From Bacteroidia bacterium (GTDB taxonomy: Bacteria > Bacteroidota > Bacteroidia > Chitinophagales > Chitinophagaceae), in the NCBI GenBank assembly GCA_030427635.1, contig JAUIBA010000006.1:124001-188000 (forward strand): a stretch of DNA of 64,000 nucleotides. Direction: 5' to 3'. The position numbers were made by a program, and so were the translations under genes. Shown piece after piece: positions 1 to 8,447 of the stretch. How positions within the stretch are numbered: position 1 is the stretch's first letter; each line of letters begins with the position of its first letter. The notes beneath the pieces are model-generated. The model was not told the DNA's origin, searched no databases, and saw only the letters and a list, made by a program, of their open reading frames with translations.

Positions 1-1075
1 TGGACAGGTAGTAACACTCTCCAGCACAGTAGGTGGTGGTACATGGAGCAGCAGTGACACTTCGGTTGCCACTATTGACACTATGCTCGGCATTGTTTCT
101 GGTCACAGCCTCGGCACTACAGTTATTTACTACACAGTTCCTTCCGGCTGCCAGGCTACAGCTAACGTTACAGTAAATCCTTTGGCGCCTATTCTGGGTT
201 CAGATACAGTATGCGTTGGCTCAGACATTCTCCTCACCAATATTGTAGGTGGAGGAACCTGGGTAAGCAGTAACCCTGACATTGCAGAAGCAGATACATT
301 CAGCGGTGTTATTCATGGTCTGGTGCCCGGTATAACATATATAGGCTATTCACTACCTACAGGCTGTGCCACAACTTTCTTCCTCAATGTAATCCCCGCA
401 TTACCCCCTATTGCAGGACCATTGAAAGTGTGCAGTGCTGCAGATGTAATACTCTCCAATGGTATAACAGGTGGTCGCTGGACTACCTCAAATGAATTTG
501 TAGCAGATATTGACAGTGCCAGCGGAACGATGACAGGTCACTTCCCTGATACTGCCACTATAACCTATACAATATATGGCTGTGTTGCAACAGCTACAAT
601 TACTGTAGATCCGCTACCAAGTCCGTCACTAAACTATACATGGGCATCAGCACAACTTGCTACAACTCCTACATACATTTCGTATCAATGGTTTGACAGT
701 ACTACAGGTGTAATACCAGGTGCTACCAACTTCGCAATCACACTGCCTAACGTACAGAAAACATACCGTGTACGTGTTACAGATATGAACGGATGTGGCA
801 ACTATAGTGAGTGGTTCCGCACTCCATTAGGGGTATCTTCAGCAGACCTGTCAGCACAGGTAAGGGTGTTCCCTAATCCGGTACAGACAACAGTAACAAT
901 TGATGCTCCCATTAATATTACTGCTGTAATCAGCTCTACAGACGGGAAAGTGCTTACTACCGTGCATGATGCTAAACAGGTAGATATGAGTAACCTTGCA
1001 CCAGGCTTTTATCTATTGGCTCTATATAGTGATGAGGGGCAACTAATATCTATGCAGAAGCTCAGTAAAGAGTAA
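1..1075 (+). CDS. Secreted Ig-like repeat protein with T9SS type A sorting domain (5' end outside window)
   Basis: The reading frame is open from base 2, so the first ATG at 83 is internal and the gene starts left of the window. The visible part has Ig-like (BIG2/PKD-like) repeats of about 75 residues, each with a VC-G motif near the start and a GGTW motif after it. This is the same repeat family as the giant protein at 28660. The last 75 or so residues start with a FPNP motif and end in a short basic tail, as in T9SS type A C-terminal domains, so the product is probably exported through T9SS and anchored or released at the cell surface. A role in adhesion is inference only. A strong terminator follows at 1124. 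Confidence 0.85.
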   Translation, partial: GQVVTLSSTVGGGTWSSSDTSVATIDTMLGIVSGHSLGTTVIYYTVPSGCQATANVTVNPLAPILGSDTVCVGSDILLTNIVGGGTWVSSNPDIAEADTFSGVIHGLVPGITYIGYSLPTGCATTFFLNVIPALPPIAGPLKVCSAADVILSNGITGGRWTTSNEFVADIDSASGTMTGHFPDTATITYTIYGCVATATITVDPLPSPSLNYTWASAQLATTPTYISYQWFDSTTGVIPGATNFAITLPNVQKTYRVRVTDMNGCGNYSEWFRTPLGVSSADLSAQVRVFPNPVQTTVTIDAPINITAVISSTDGKVLTTVHDAKQVDMSNLAPGFYLLALYSDEGQLISMQKLSKE

Positions 1076-1123
1076 TGCCTTGTAGCAAATAAAACAAAGT
1101 AGTTAAGAATATACAATTCTGTA

Positions 1124-1163
1124 AAACTGTCTCCTGTGTTAAGCAGGAGACAGTTTTGTTTTT
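1124..1163 (+). terminator. Rho-independent terminator of the left-edge gene
   Basis: A perfect 13-bp inverted repeat (AAACTGTCTCCTG, positions 1124-1136, with its complement at 1144-1156) has a 7-nt loop and is followed by a T-rich run. It lies about 50 bp after the stop of the Ig-like repeat gene. Confidence 0.85.
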
Positions 1164-1272
1164 GTACCATCCGGGTAGCTTTGTCGGAAAGTAGACATTA
1201 CCACATAATGACAATCCCAAATATAACAAAGAATGTAATCTATAATAAGAGTTAATACAGTCGTATAGAAAA

Positions 1273-1313
1273 TAAAAGAGAGCAGAACCATGTACTGAAT
1301 CTGCTCTCTTTTA
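1273..1313 (-). terminator. Rho-independent terminator of dnaJ
   Basis: A 14-bp perfect inverted repeat (arms 1273-1286 and 1300-1313) with a 13-nt loop is followed by a T-rich stretch on the minus strand. It lies just downstream of the dnaJ stop. The 109 bp between this hairpin and the plus-strand terminator at 1124 show nothing recognisable. Confidence 0.85.
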
Positions 1314-1335
1314 CTTAAAAATGCAATACTATGTT

Positions 1336-2511
1336 CTAGCCAAATGCGTCTTTTATTTTATCGAAAAAACCACGATCATCCTTCTCTGACCGGGCATTGG
1401 CAGATGGCTTGAAATTCGGAGAGTTTTTTAATTTCTCCAGCATATCACGCTCCTCATTTGACAGGTTCTGAGGAGACCATACATTTACCTCTACAAGTTC
1501 ATCACCTTTCTCATAAGACTGGAATGCAGGAAATCCCTTCCCTTTCAGCCGGAATATTTTACCACTCTGTGTACCTGCCGGTATCTTAATCTTAGCCTTA
1601 CCATCAATGGTAGGGACCTCTGCCTGTATACCCAGCACCGCCTCGGGGAAGGAAATATGCAGCTGATATACTACATCAAGATCACGTCTTACGAGATGCT
1701 CGTGCTTTTCTTCTTCTATTACCAGCAGCAGGTCGCCGGGGGGGCCTCCACGCTCGCCGGCATTACCACGGCCATGCATACTAAGCTGCATACCTTCCTG
1801 CACACCTGCAGGTATATCCAGGCTTAGCGTCTCCTCTCCATATACCCTGCCATCTCCCTTACAGTTACTGCACTTATGGGTAATGGCACTACCCTCTCCA
1901 TTACAGGTAGGACATGTAGTTACTGTCTGCATCTGGCCCAGAAAGGTATTTGTCACCTTACGTACCTGGCCGGAGCCTCCACATGTGTTACACGTCTGAA
2001 TGGAGCTTTTGTCCTTAGCGCCACTACCTGTACACTGCTGGCAGGTAATGTATTTCTTTACCTTTATTTTCTTAGTAGCACCATTGGCTATCTCCCCATA
2101 GTCCATCTTTAGCTTTATACGAAGATTAGCGCCACGGGAGCCCTGCCTGCGGCCACCGCCGCCACCGCCACCAAACATGTTGCCAAACATGTCATTTCCG
2201 AAGATGTCGCCAAAGTTCTGGAAGATATCTTCCATACGCATACCACCGCCGCCAAAGCCTCCACCATATCCACCAGATGCACTACCTGCATTTGCCGCAT
2301 GGCCAAACCTATCGTACTGAGCACGTTTATCTGCATTGCTCAGCACATCATACGCCTCTGCTGCTTCCTTGAATTTCTCTTCAGCGTCTGCATTGCCAGG
2401 GTTACGGTCAGGATGATATTGTAAGGCTATTTTACGATAAGCCTTCTTAATCTCATCGGCCGAAGCGCCTTTGGCAACCCCTAACACCTCATAATAATCT
2501 CTCTTTGACAT
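1336..2511 (-). CDS. dnaJ: Chaperone DnaJ (Hsp40)
   Basis: Full-length type I DnaJ of 391 residues, the cytoplasmic co-chaperone that stimulates DnaK ATPase and delivers unfolded clients. The J domain is at residues 1-70 with the HPD motif at 33-35. A Gly/Phe-rich linker follows at about 75-125. Four CxxCxGxG-type zinc motifs have cysteines at 157/160, 174/177, 200/203 and 214/217. The C-terminal substrate-binding domain is complete. The gene lies 103 bp downstream of grpE on the same strand and is probably co-transcribed with it. DnaK is not in the window. No CIRCE-type operator was recognised upstream. Confidence 0.97.
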   Translation of the reverse strand: MSKRDYYEVLGVAKGASADEIKKAYRKIALQYHPDRNPGNADAEEKFKEAAEAYDVLSNADKRAQYDRFGHAANAGSASGGYGGGFGGGGMRMEDIFQNFGDIFGNDMFGNMFGGGGGGGRRQGSRGANLRIKLKMDYGEIANGATKKIKVKKYITCQQCTGSGAKDKSSIQTCNTCGGSGQVRKVTNTFLGQMQTVTTCPTCNGEGSAITHKCSNCKGDGRVYGEETLSLDIPAGVQEGMQLSMHGRGNAGERGGPPGDLLLVIEEEKHEHLVRRDLDVVYQLHISFPEAVLGIQAEVPTIDGKAKIKIPAGTQSGKIFRLKGKGFPAFQSYEKGDELVEVNVWSPQNLSNEERDMLEKLKNSPNFKPSANARSEKDDRGFFDKIKDAFG

Positions 2512-2614
2512 ATTAAACCCTCTATCGGGTACATTTAATTCAGGGGAGCATAAAACTCACCAGGATTTCTAAATAATTACTTTGATTCTGGCATGTAGTT
2601 CTACTACTGTATGC

Positions 2615-3238
2615 CTATTTCCCTACTACCACTTTTGCAAACCGGATAAGCTTGTCATTAAGGTAGTATCCGCTTTCCACTACATCTATTACCTTACCGG
2701 CCAAATCTTCAGATGGTGCAGGTATTTCTGTAATTGCCTCGTGCAGGTCAGCATCAAATTCAGTATGCATAGCATCCATCTTTTTCACACCTTTCTGCTG
2801 CATATTATGCTTCATCTTATTGAATACCAGAGAGATACCCTCTTTGATAACAGTCACATCGGTAGTATTTTCTATCTGCTTTTCTGCTCTGTCCATATCG
2901 TCCAGTACCTCCAGCATAGATTGAATCACTTCTTTACCCGCAGTCTGCCTCAGCTCATTCGACTCTCTTGCCACCCTTCTTCTGTAATTCTCAAACTCTG
3001 CCACATGACGAAGAAGTTTATCTTTCAGCTCAGCTATTTCGGCTGCCATTTTTTCCTTTTCCTCATCATCACCATCATCAGGCAGATTGACGGTACTTCT
3101 GCTATCATCTGTATTCAGCATACTGGCCAGTGCTTCCTCTGTTATTTCATTTTGCGACAAGTTGTCGGTATTTTCATGCTCGTTGCCAATATTGTCTGCT
3201 TTTTGTTCGCTCATATTCTTCTTTTTTTTGAAAAACAT
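2615..3238 (-). CDS. grpE: Nucleotide exchange factor GrpE
   Basis: 207 residues. GrpE releases ADP from DnaK in the DnaK/DnaJ cycle. The acidic, disordered N-terminus is followed by a long helix (about residues 60-100) with the conserved ENYRRR patch, and then the beta-rich C-terminal head ending in a typical IRFAKVVVGK-like tail. The ATG at 3238 gives an MFFKKKK start; an internal ATG at 3214 (MSEQKAD) is an alternative. It is the first gene of the grpE-dnaJ pair. The 195 bp upstream (3239-3433) contain no gene and are the likely promoter region, although I found no exact TAnnTTTG element there. Confidence 0.96.
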   Translation of the reverse strand: MFFKKKKNMSEQKADNIGNEHENTDNLSQNEITEEALASMLNTDDSRSTVNLPDDGDDEEKEKMAAEIAELKDKLLRHVAEFENYRRRVARESNELRQTAGKEVIQSMLEVLDDMDRAEKQIENTTDVTVIKEGISLVFNKMKHNMQQKGVKKMDAMHTEFDADLHEAITEIPAPSEDLAGKVIDVVESGYYLNDKLIRFAKVVVGK

Positions 3239-3433
3239 AGTATGATATATATAGTCAATTTGCTTGCCAAACAGCTATATCCGCCATTTTGACGCTTGAC
3301 CCGGGGTAAAAATACAACCGTACTGTGAAATAGGTAATGCAAATTAATAGCAAAAACATTTGTATTAACACTATGTATTTTCACTATTCAATACAAGGCA
3401 TTTATGAAAGAAAGAAAATGCCATCTGACAACT

Positions 3434-3943
3434 TTAATGGCACTTAAAGTATTCGAAAGGCTCTTTACAGGACAAACATCTGTATAATGATTTGCATGAT
3501 GTAGGGCCAAACTGACTTACCATCTCTGTATCTGCAGCGCCACAGTGCGGACACGGCACCTGCTCAGTTTCAAACAAAGACAACGCATCGGCTGATACTC
3601 TAACAGGGGGCGCTATTCCATATTCTTTCAGCTTTCGCTTGCCATCTTCGCTCATCCAGTCTGTAGTCCATGGCGGGCTTAGCTGCTGTGTCACATTCAC
3701 TTTATTAAAGCCTCGTCCGGCAAGAGCTATTCTTATACCCAGCGATATGGCATCCATAGCAGGGCATCCACTGTAAGTAGGCGTAATAACTACAGTCACC
3801 TCTTCGGGGGCAGCAGACAAATCTACATCACGAACAATACCCAAATCCAGTATATTAAGCACAGGCACCTCGGGGTCTGTAACCTGTGCCAACCAAGTCA
3901 TCACCTGCTCTCTGCTTATATTATTTCCCATTCTTGCTGCCAT
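3434..3943 (-). CDS. Stand-alone PaaD-like protein (phenylacetyl-CoA epoxidase assembly factor, MIP18/DUF59 family)
   Basis: 169 residues with an N-terminal DUF59/MIP18 fold (motif DPEVPVLNI near residue 23, YSGCPAM at 58-63) and a C-terminal cysteine cluster (C131, C134, C150, C156, C159, C168) ending in FEYFKCH. It closely resembles the second PaaD at 46681, which sits in the paa operon. PaaD is needed for the phenylacetyl-CoA 1,2-epoxidase and is thought to help metal or Fe-S maturation. This copy is not beside other paa genes. It overlaps the end of the membrane protein gene by 23 bp (11 bp if the in-frame ATG at 3931 is used). It may be a spare PaaD or a general Fe-S maturation protein; sequence alone does not decide. 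Confidence 0.85.
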   Translation of the reverse strand: MAARMGNNISREQVMTWLAQVTDPEVPVLNILDLGIVRDVDLSAAPEEVTVVITPTYSGCPAMDAISLGIRIALAGRGFNKVNVTQQLSPPWTTDWMSEDGKRKLKEYGIAPPVRVSADALSLFETEQVPCPHCGAADTEMVSQFGPTSCKSLYRCLSCKEPFEYFKCH

Positions 3944-6233
3944 ATGTAAAAAGGTGTCCGTTTACCATCGTATCAATACCCTTCTTTGCTGTAATGACAA
4001 GAGCTGATGCCGGCCTGAGCACAACTTCATCCATTGCCTTGTATGCAGGTGCCATTGCATTAAGTACCACACACCTTACGCCTGTGCAGCCGGCAGGTAT
4101 ATAAAAGTATCGGGAACATCGTAACCACATACCTTTATTATCCACACTCTCTTTACAGGGTGCTACCTCCTGCATCATAACATCCCCCTGCTCATTCAGC
4201 AAGTCCAGCCGTACCTCAGGCGAGCGGTAATCTTCTGTACCCAGTAAAAACCAGCATGAAAACTCATATAGTCTCCTACTGGTATCCGGCTTTAATGCAA
4301 AGGTAACAAATGTGCTGTCGCTACCGCTTATACAGGGAATAGCCTGACCTGAAATACCTGGCAACGGACCATCATCAAAATGAAGCATCCCATATGAGCC
4401 ATCACCTACCATAACATCGCCATTCTCTGCCAAAGGCAGCAACATTTTCACTGAATCTCTGTGTGCAGCATCTGTTGCTTGTATACGAGCAGGATAACAC
4501 GCATATACTTTACAATCCGAAAAGTCACCGATAAAGTCTGATGCGGAAAGCAGATATTCTTCATCGGGCATAAGCGAGTCTTCTCTGAACTTCAGCAGCA
4601 GAAATGGTTTATCGCTCTCCAGACTATTGAGTACTGTCTTATCTGTATACGGCCCACCCATAAGACGCACCTGCTGAAATGCCTGCCCCCATGAGGAGCG
4701 TGACATCATGACATTTAGTAGTGGCAACTTTAACTGTAATGCAGCCCGGCTACCAAGCGTCATGATCCATCCGGGATCACCCACCCATATCTTTTCAGTA
4801 CCTATATGAAAATACTTCAGCAAAAGTATGGCCTGAAAACTTTGGCTATTCATATCATGCTCTGCAAGAAATGCAGTCCAGTTCTTTTCCTTAGTCTGAA
4901 AGAGGAAATCATAATTATATGCAGCATCCTCGGCCCGGTGTCTGCCAAAACTCATGTACCCCCATGCCTCTACCGACCAGACAGCTATGAATATTACCAT
5001 TAGTGTAATAGCATACTTCTTATAACCATGCTTTATAGCAGCCAGAAACCAGCGGTATGATATGATGGCTGCCAGCGCCGTAAAAACATAATAGAATATC
5101 CACGCAAAACGACCAAGAGCACGAAACTGCCGGAAGACCGGCAAATAGTTTACCAGCCACTGCATATTCCATATAAACGGAATGCCCATACTAAACAAAA
5201 GGACGATTACTGCCAGTAGCAGCCAGAGTCCTAATCCGCTCCCCCAATCCGGTAACTTTCTCTGCCTGAACAGCCATGAGTATACTAACCCTGCAAACGC
5301 CAGCCCCATAATCATGAGCGGCATAAGCCCGGGATATGTAAAGCCTTCACCACCATCACTGGCTTTAGGCGCCCAATGACGCTCTACTGCCATGCTCCAG
5401 AAAGGTGACAATATAGACGATACTATCTGAGACAGGTGTGTATAACTATCTGTAGGGTTATATGGAGTACCGGGCCGATCTGTAGCAGGGTCAGTAACCT
5501 TGAGAATGACCATAATTACCACAGCAGCAAATGCTGCGGCCACAAGCGGACCACCCGCATGAATGAGCCTGGTGCGGATTGTGACTGAGCGCGCTACCAG
5601 CCAGTATACAGCAGCATATACCCCTGACCATACCAACAGCATGCCTGCATAATAAGGATGCAACAATGCCGATATGACACCCGCCAGCGCCATATAAAGA
5701 ACATAATACCACTTACCAGAGCGATGATATGCGACAGTCCAGTAAAACAGCATAGGGATAATGCAGGTAAATGCAAGTGCATAATGCCCTCTGATACAGA
5801 TAATCTGTGGGGTAAGGAATGTAATGAGTAAGGCAGCAAGCACAGAAAACCACGACCTGCCAATATATACAGCCAAAACCCTGAACAGGTACCAGACAGA
5901 CAGTACATAACTAAGCCCGAACAACCACCATAATACCGTAAGCGCTGTCTCAAACCTGACATTGCCAATTGACGCAAACAGAACAGAAAGCAATGGCATA
6001 CCATCAGTAAAAACGATGTGCTCACCATAAGGGTAGTTCATCCCCGTAAACCAGTACCCTTTGCCATAAGCACTGTGATACAGATAAGTAAGATCATTCT
6101 TTACGCCATCTCCCCCTATATCCGGGATGATACGCCACGGCTCTGTAACTATATATGAGAAGCATAGTATTACACCCACTACTGCAAGCGCTATAACTGT
6201 TATGTTCCATAAATAGCTGCGATACTGGCTCAT
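3921..6233 (-). CDS. Large polytopic membrane protein, YfhO/GT-C-like
   Basis: 770 residues. The first 440 or so contain many hydrophobic segments typical of a polytopic inner-membrane protein, starting with a segment at residues 9-29. A large soluble C-terminal region of about 320 residues follows, probably periplasmic and with a beta-sandwich look. The architecture resembles GT-C glycosyltransferases and YfhO-like proteins that use polyprenyl-phosphate sugars. The ATG overlaps the stop of the preceding GT2 glycosyltransferase as ATGA. That pairing fits a polyprenyl-phosphate-sugar synthase feeding a membrane transferase, but the substrate is unknown. I do not recognise a named family with certainty. 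Confidence 0.7.
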   Translation of the reverse strand: MSQYRSYLWNITVIALAVVGVILCFSYIVTEPWRIIPDIGGDGVKNDLTYLYHSAYGKGYWFTGMNYPYGEHIVFTDGMPLLSVLFASIGNVRFETALTVLWWLFGLSYVLSVWYLFRVLAVYIGRSWFSVLAALLITFLTPQIICIRGHYALAFTCIIPMLFYWTVAYHRSGKWYYVLYMALAGVISALLHPYYAGMLLVWSGVYAAVYWLVARSVTIRTRLIHAGGPLVAAAFAAVVIMVILKVTDPATDRPGTPYNPTDSYTHLSQIVSSILSPFWSMAVERHWAPKASDGGEGFTYPGLMPLMIMGLAFAGLVYSWLFRQRKLPDWGSGLGLWLLLAVIVLLFSMGIPFIWNMQWLVNYLPVFRQFRALGRFAWIFYYVFTALAAIISYRWFLAAIKHGYKKYAITLMVIFIAVWSVEAWGYMSFGRHRAEDAAYNYDFLFQTKEKNWTAFLAEHDMNSQSFQAILLLKYFHIGTEKIWVGDPGWIMTLGSRAALQLKLPLLNVMMSRSSWGQAFQQVRLMGGPYTDKTVLNSLESDKPFLLLKFREDSLMPDEEYLLSASDFIGDFSDCKVYACYPARIQATDAAHRDSVKMLLPLAENGDVMVGDGSYGMLHFDDGPLPGISGQAIPCISGSDSTFVTFALKPDTSRRLYEFSCWFLLGTEDYRSPEVRLDLLNEQGDVMMQEVAPCKESVDNKGMWLRCSRYFYIPAGCTGVRCVVLNAMAPAYKAMDEVVLRPASALVITAKKGIDTMVNGHLFTYGSKNGK

Positions 6234-6940
6234 CGGCCCCGGTTAAAGAAGATTTTCAGAAAGTTAAGCATCTCCGGCAAAAGTATCTGATAATTCATGC
6301 TTCTGAATACAATATTATCCTTCAATGTTACCGGAACCGCCAGCACCTTTATGCCGGAGCGGTGAAATGCTTTATATACAAACTCCAGATCAAAAAGATA
6401 CCTGTCGATAGTAGTGGACAGAAATGTATCAGCTACACTGCGCCGGAAACCTTTTAACCCGCACTGGGTGTCTGTAACAGGCATGGAAAGTAGTGCACCG
6501 GTGAAAAGCCGCAGCCCTCTGGAGATAATCCTGCGGACAGTAGGAACATGGCTATAATAAGCATCATCCTTTACACCTACTGCCAGATCGCACTCATGTG
6601 TAGCCAGCTTAGCATAAATCTGTGCCATACTTTCTGTAGTGTAGGGAAAGTCTACATCTGTGTAAATAATAATGTCTCCTGAAGCCTTTGAAACACCGGC
6701 GCGGGTAGCATGTCCCTTTCCTTTGTTTACATCATTAAAAACGAAAATAACATCTGGCACGGCAGAACTGATAGCCTGAAGCTGTACCTCTGTTACATTG
6801 TTGCTGCTACCATCAAATACAATAACCAACTCTGTAGCAGTAGTGCCAATTGCCTTACAAAATGCTGCGTATTCCCTGCATATTGTTGCATCCCAACCGG
6901 GCTGCGGGTTATAGCATGGTAATATCAGCGAAGTAAGCAT
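6230..6940 (-). CDS. Family 2 glycosyltransferase (polyprenyl-phosphate sugar transferase-like)
   Basis: 236 residues when started at the ATG at 6940. An upstream in-frame ORF extension to 7213 is rejected because it runs through the neighbouring gene and does not resemble a GT2 N-terminus. The sequence has the GT-A fold: an ILPCYNP start, a VFDGSS motif, GKGHATRAG, and a TDVDFP segment that holds the DxD metal-binding motif (YTDVD). It resembles dolichyl/undecaprenyl-phosphate mannosyl- or glucosyltransferases (DPM1-like), without the C-terminal membrane helices of some members. It overlaps the polytopic membrane protein gene by 4 bp, so the two are probably translated together. An exact -7 element lies only 5 nt upstream of the ATG, suggesting a leaderless mRNA. 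Confidence 0.85.
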   Translation of the reverse strand: MLTSLILPCYNPQPGWDATICREYAAFCKAIGTTATELVIVFDGSSNNVTEVQLQAISSAVPDVIFVFNDVNKGKGHATRAGVSKASGDIIIYTDVDFPYTTESMAQIYAKLATHECDLAVGVKDDAYYSHVPTVRRIISRGLRLFTGALLSMPVTDTQCGLKGFRRSVADTFLSTTIDRYLFDLEFVYKAFHRSGIKVLAVPVTLKDNIVFRSMNYQILLPEMLNFLKIFFNRGR

Positions 6941-6945
6941 CCGGG

Positions 6946-6953
6946 CAAAAATA
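6946..6953 (-). promoter_or_regulatory. Bacteroidota -7 promoter element (TATTTTTG) of the GT2 gene
   Basis: Exact TAnnTTTG on the minus strand, ending 5 nt before the GT2 ATG at 6940. With the usual distance to the transcription start, the mRNA would begin at or next to the start codon. No clear -33 TTG at good spacing was seen. Confidence 0.5.
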
Positions 6954-7076
6954 GCTATTATACAGAGACATGACCTACTGAGAATAACAGTTACAGAAAT
7001 GCCACAAATGCACAACGGAAACCTATAGCAAAATAGTGTACAACCGTAGTGTGCCTGGTATAAATATTTAGGAAGA

Positions 7077-7922
7077 CTAGTTGAACCTGTCGTGCTGATT
7101 GTAGGTATCGTAAGTGTTATACCAGGCAAACTCACGCCATTTGTAAGAGAAAGGCATAATGATAAGCGATGCCATAAACTGACCACTGGAACTGATAGCA
7201 AAAGTGCCATCATTATAACCTTCCAGCTTACGGTTCTGATCCAGCAGGTTTATCTTACCCATTGTGTACATGAAACGAATCTTCCAGCATATGCCACCAA
7301 AGATAGACCAGTCGAACTTGGCATAAGGAGTGAAGCCATAACCGTACTGAGGCTTGTAATCATTGATGTCAGGTAGCGTGGTCATTGTAAACTGAGGGAT
7401 AACACCTGCACCCAGAGACACACCAAAGGGGAGTCTTTTGGTAAGGATAGCATCATTACCTATCTTATAATCTACACCCAGCGGCATAGCTACCTGTATA
7501 GTGGAGGCACTGAGCGGTGTAGCTCTGGCTTCAAAGCTACCACCGGAAGACATTGTCTGATTAAGCTCTTCCCAGGTAATCATATTACCCATAAGCTGTA
7601 TAGTAGCTGCCCAGCAACTGATATGACCTGTAGCACGGAAAGGAAGCGTAAGCCCTATAGAGCCACCAAAACCGGAACCGGCAATATCCCGGGTAAGTGT
7701 AGTATCGCCCCTGTATACGCCACCGGCACCAAGAGTGGTAACGACGCCAGTGAAACTACCTGATGGCATAACAATACCACCACCCAGTTCATACCGACGT
7801 CCACCATTTCCGAAATTGCTCCAGAACGGATCAACTTCATGCTGATACTGTGCGAATAGACAGGAAGGTACCAATGATGCAACCAATGCTACCAGTACAC
7901 ACACTTTCCGGGTAAAAATCAT
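7077..7922 (-). CDS. Predicted outer-membrane beta-barrel-like protein, unknown function
   Basis: 281 residues. The N-terminus has a signal peptide (basic start, hydrophobic stretch at about 7-22, cleavage after LFA). The mature part is rich in Gly and aromatics in alternating patterns, with repeated amphipathic strands such as GYGFTPYAKFDW, as expected for a beta-barrel. It ends with a polar tail rather than the usual terminal Phe. No family was recognised. It runs toward the GT2 gene on the same strand with 136 bp between. Confidence 0.6.
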   Translation of the reverse strand: MIFTRKVCVLVALVASLVPSCLFAQYQHEVDPFWSNFGNGGRRYELGGGIVMPSGSFTGVVTTLGAGGVYRGDTTLTRDIAGSGFGGSIGLTLPFRATGHISCWAATIQLMGNMITWEELNQTMSSGGSFEARATPLSASTIQVAMPLGVDYKIGNDAILTKRLPFGVSLGAGVIPQFTMTTLPDINDYKPQYGYGFTPYAKFDWSIFGGICWKIRFMYTMGKINLLDQNRKLEGYNDGTFAISSSGQFMASLIIMPFSYKWREFAWYNTYDTYNQHDRFN

Positions 7923-8006
7923 ATCGAAAGCCTTTGGGTTGTAAATATATAAAAGACGATTGAAAAATTGTATTCTGTTCTGATGCCATTTTTACGATTC
8001 ACCCCC

Positions 8007-8014
8007 TATTTTTG
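8007..8014 (+). promoter_or_regulatory. -7 promoter element (TATTTTTG) of the SET-domain gene
   Basis: Exact TAnnTTTG element ending 19 nt before the ATG at 8034. It sits in the 111-bp divergent region shared with the outer-membrane protein gene. A -33 element is not obvious. Confidence 0.5.
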
Positions 8015-8033
8015 AAGTTTATTATACTGCTTC

Positions 8034-8420
8034 ATGGCAAAGCCACATATATATATTGCTGATACACCCGACAAAGGCCGGGGCATGTTCACCAAAAAAG
8101 CAATAACTGCCGGTACTATTATAGAACGCGCACCTGTCATTATCATGTCTCATGAAGAGCGCCTGCTGATAGACCAGACCATACTACAGAACTACATATT
8201 TGAATGGCAGCCAGATGGTGAAAACCTGTGCTGTATGGCGCTGGGCACTATACCCATGTACAACCATTCCTATAACTCTAACTGTGAGTACTATATGGAG
8301 TATGAAGAAAAAACCATGTTTGTACAGGCCGCACGCGATATAGAAGCAGGTGAAGAGCTGACGGTAAACTATAATGGTACCTGGGATGATGAAACCAGGG
8401 TATGGTTTGATAAAAGCTAG
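8034..8420 (+). CDS. Small SET-domain protein (putative protein lysine methyltransferase)
   Basis: 128 residues, almost entirely a SET domain. The GRGMFTKKAI segment (about residues 15-24) matches the GxG-type N-terminal SET motif. The MYNHSYNSNCEY segment (about 75-86) matches the NHS-x-NxxN core that binds S-adenosylmethionine. GEELTVNYNG (about 106-115) matches the ELxxxY catalytic segment. The protein lacks pre- and post-SET domains, as is common for small bacterial SET proteins. Its substrate is unknown. The gene stands alone, convergent with the acyltransferase gene at 8448. Confidence 0.85.
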   Translation: MAKPHIYIADTPDKGRGMFTKKAITAGTIIERAPVIIMSHEERLLIDQTILQNYIFEWQPDGENLCCMALGTIPMYNHSYNSNCEYYMEYEEKTMFVQAARDIEAGEELTVNYNGTWDDETRVWFDKS

Positions 8421-8447
8421 CGCTCTGTAATGCGATGCACAGTAGTA

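Noticed and set aside
2582-3292. Plus-strand ORF of 236 codons opposite grpE
   Set aside because: It is antisense to the well-supported grpE gene, and the translation has no domain pattern.
6941-7213. N-terminal extension of the GT2 gene to an ATG at 7213
   Set aside because: It overlaps the outer-membrane-type gene, lacks GT2 features and lies upstream of the predicted promoter.
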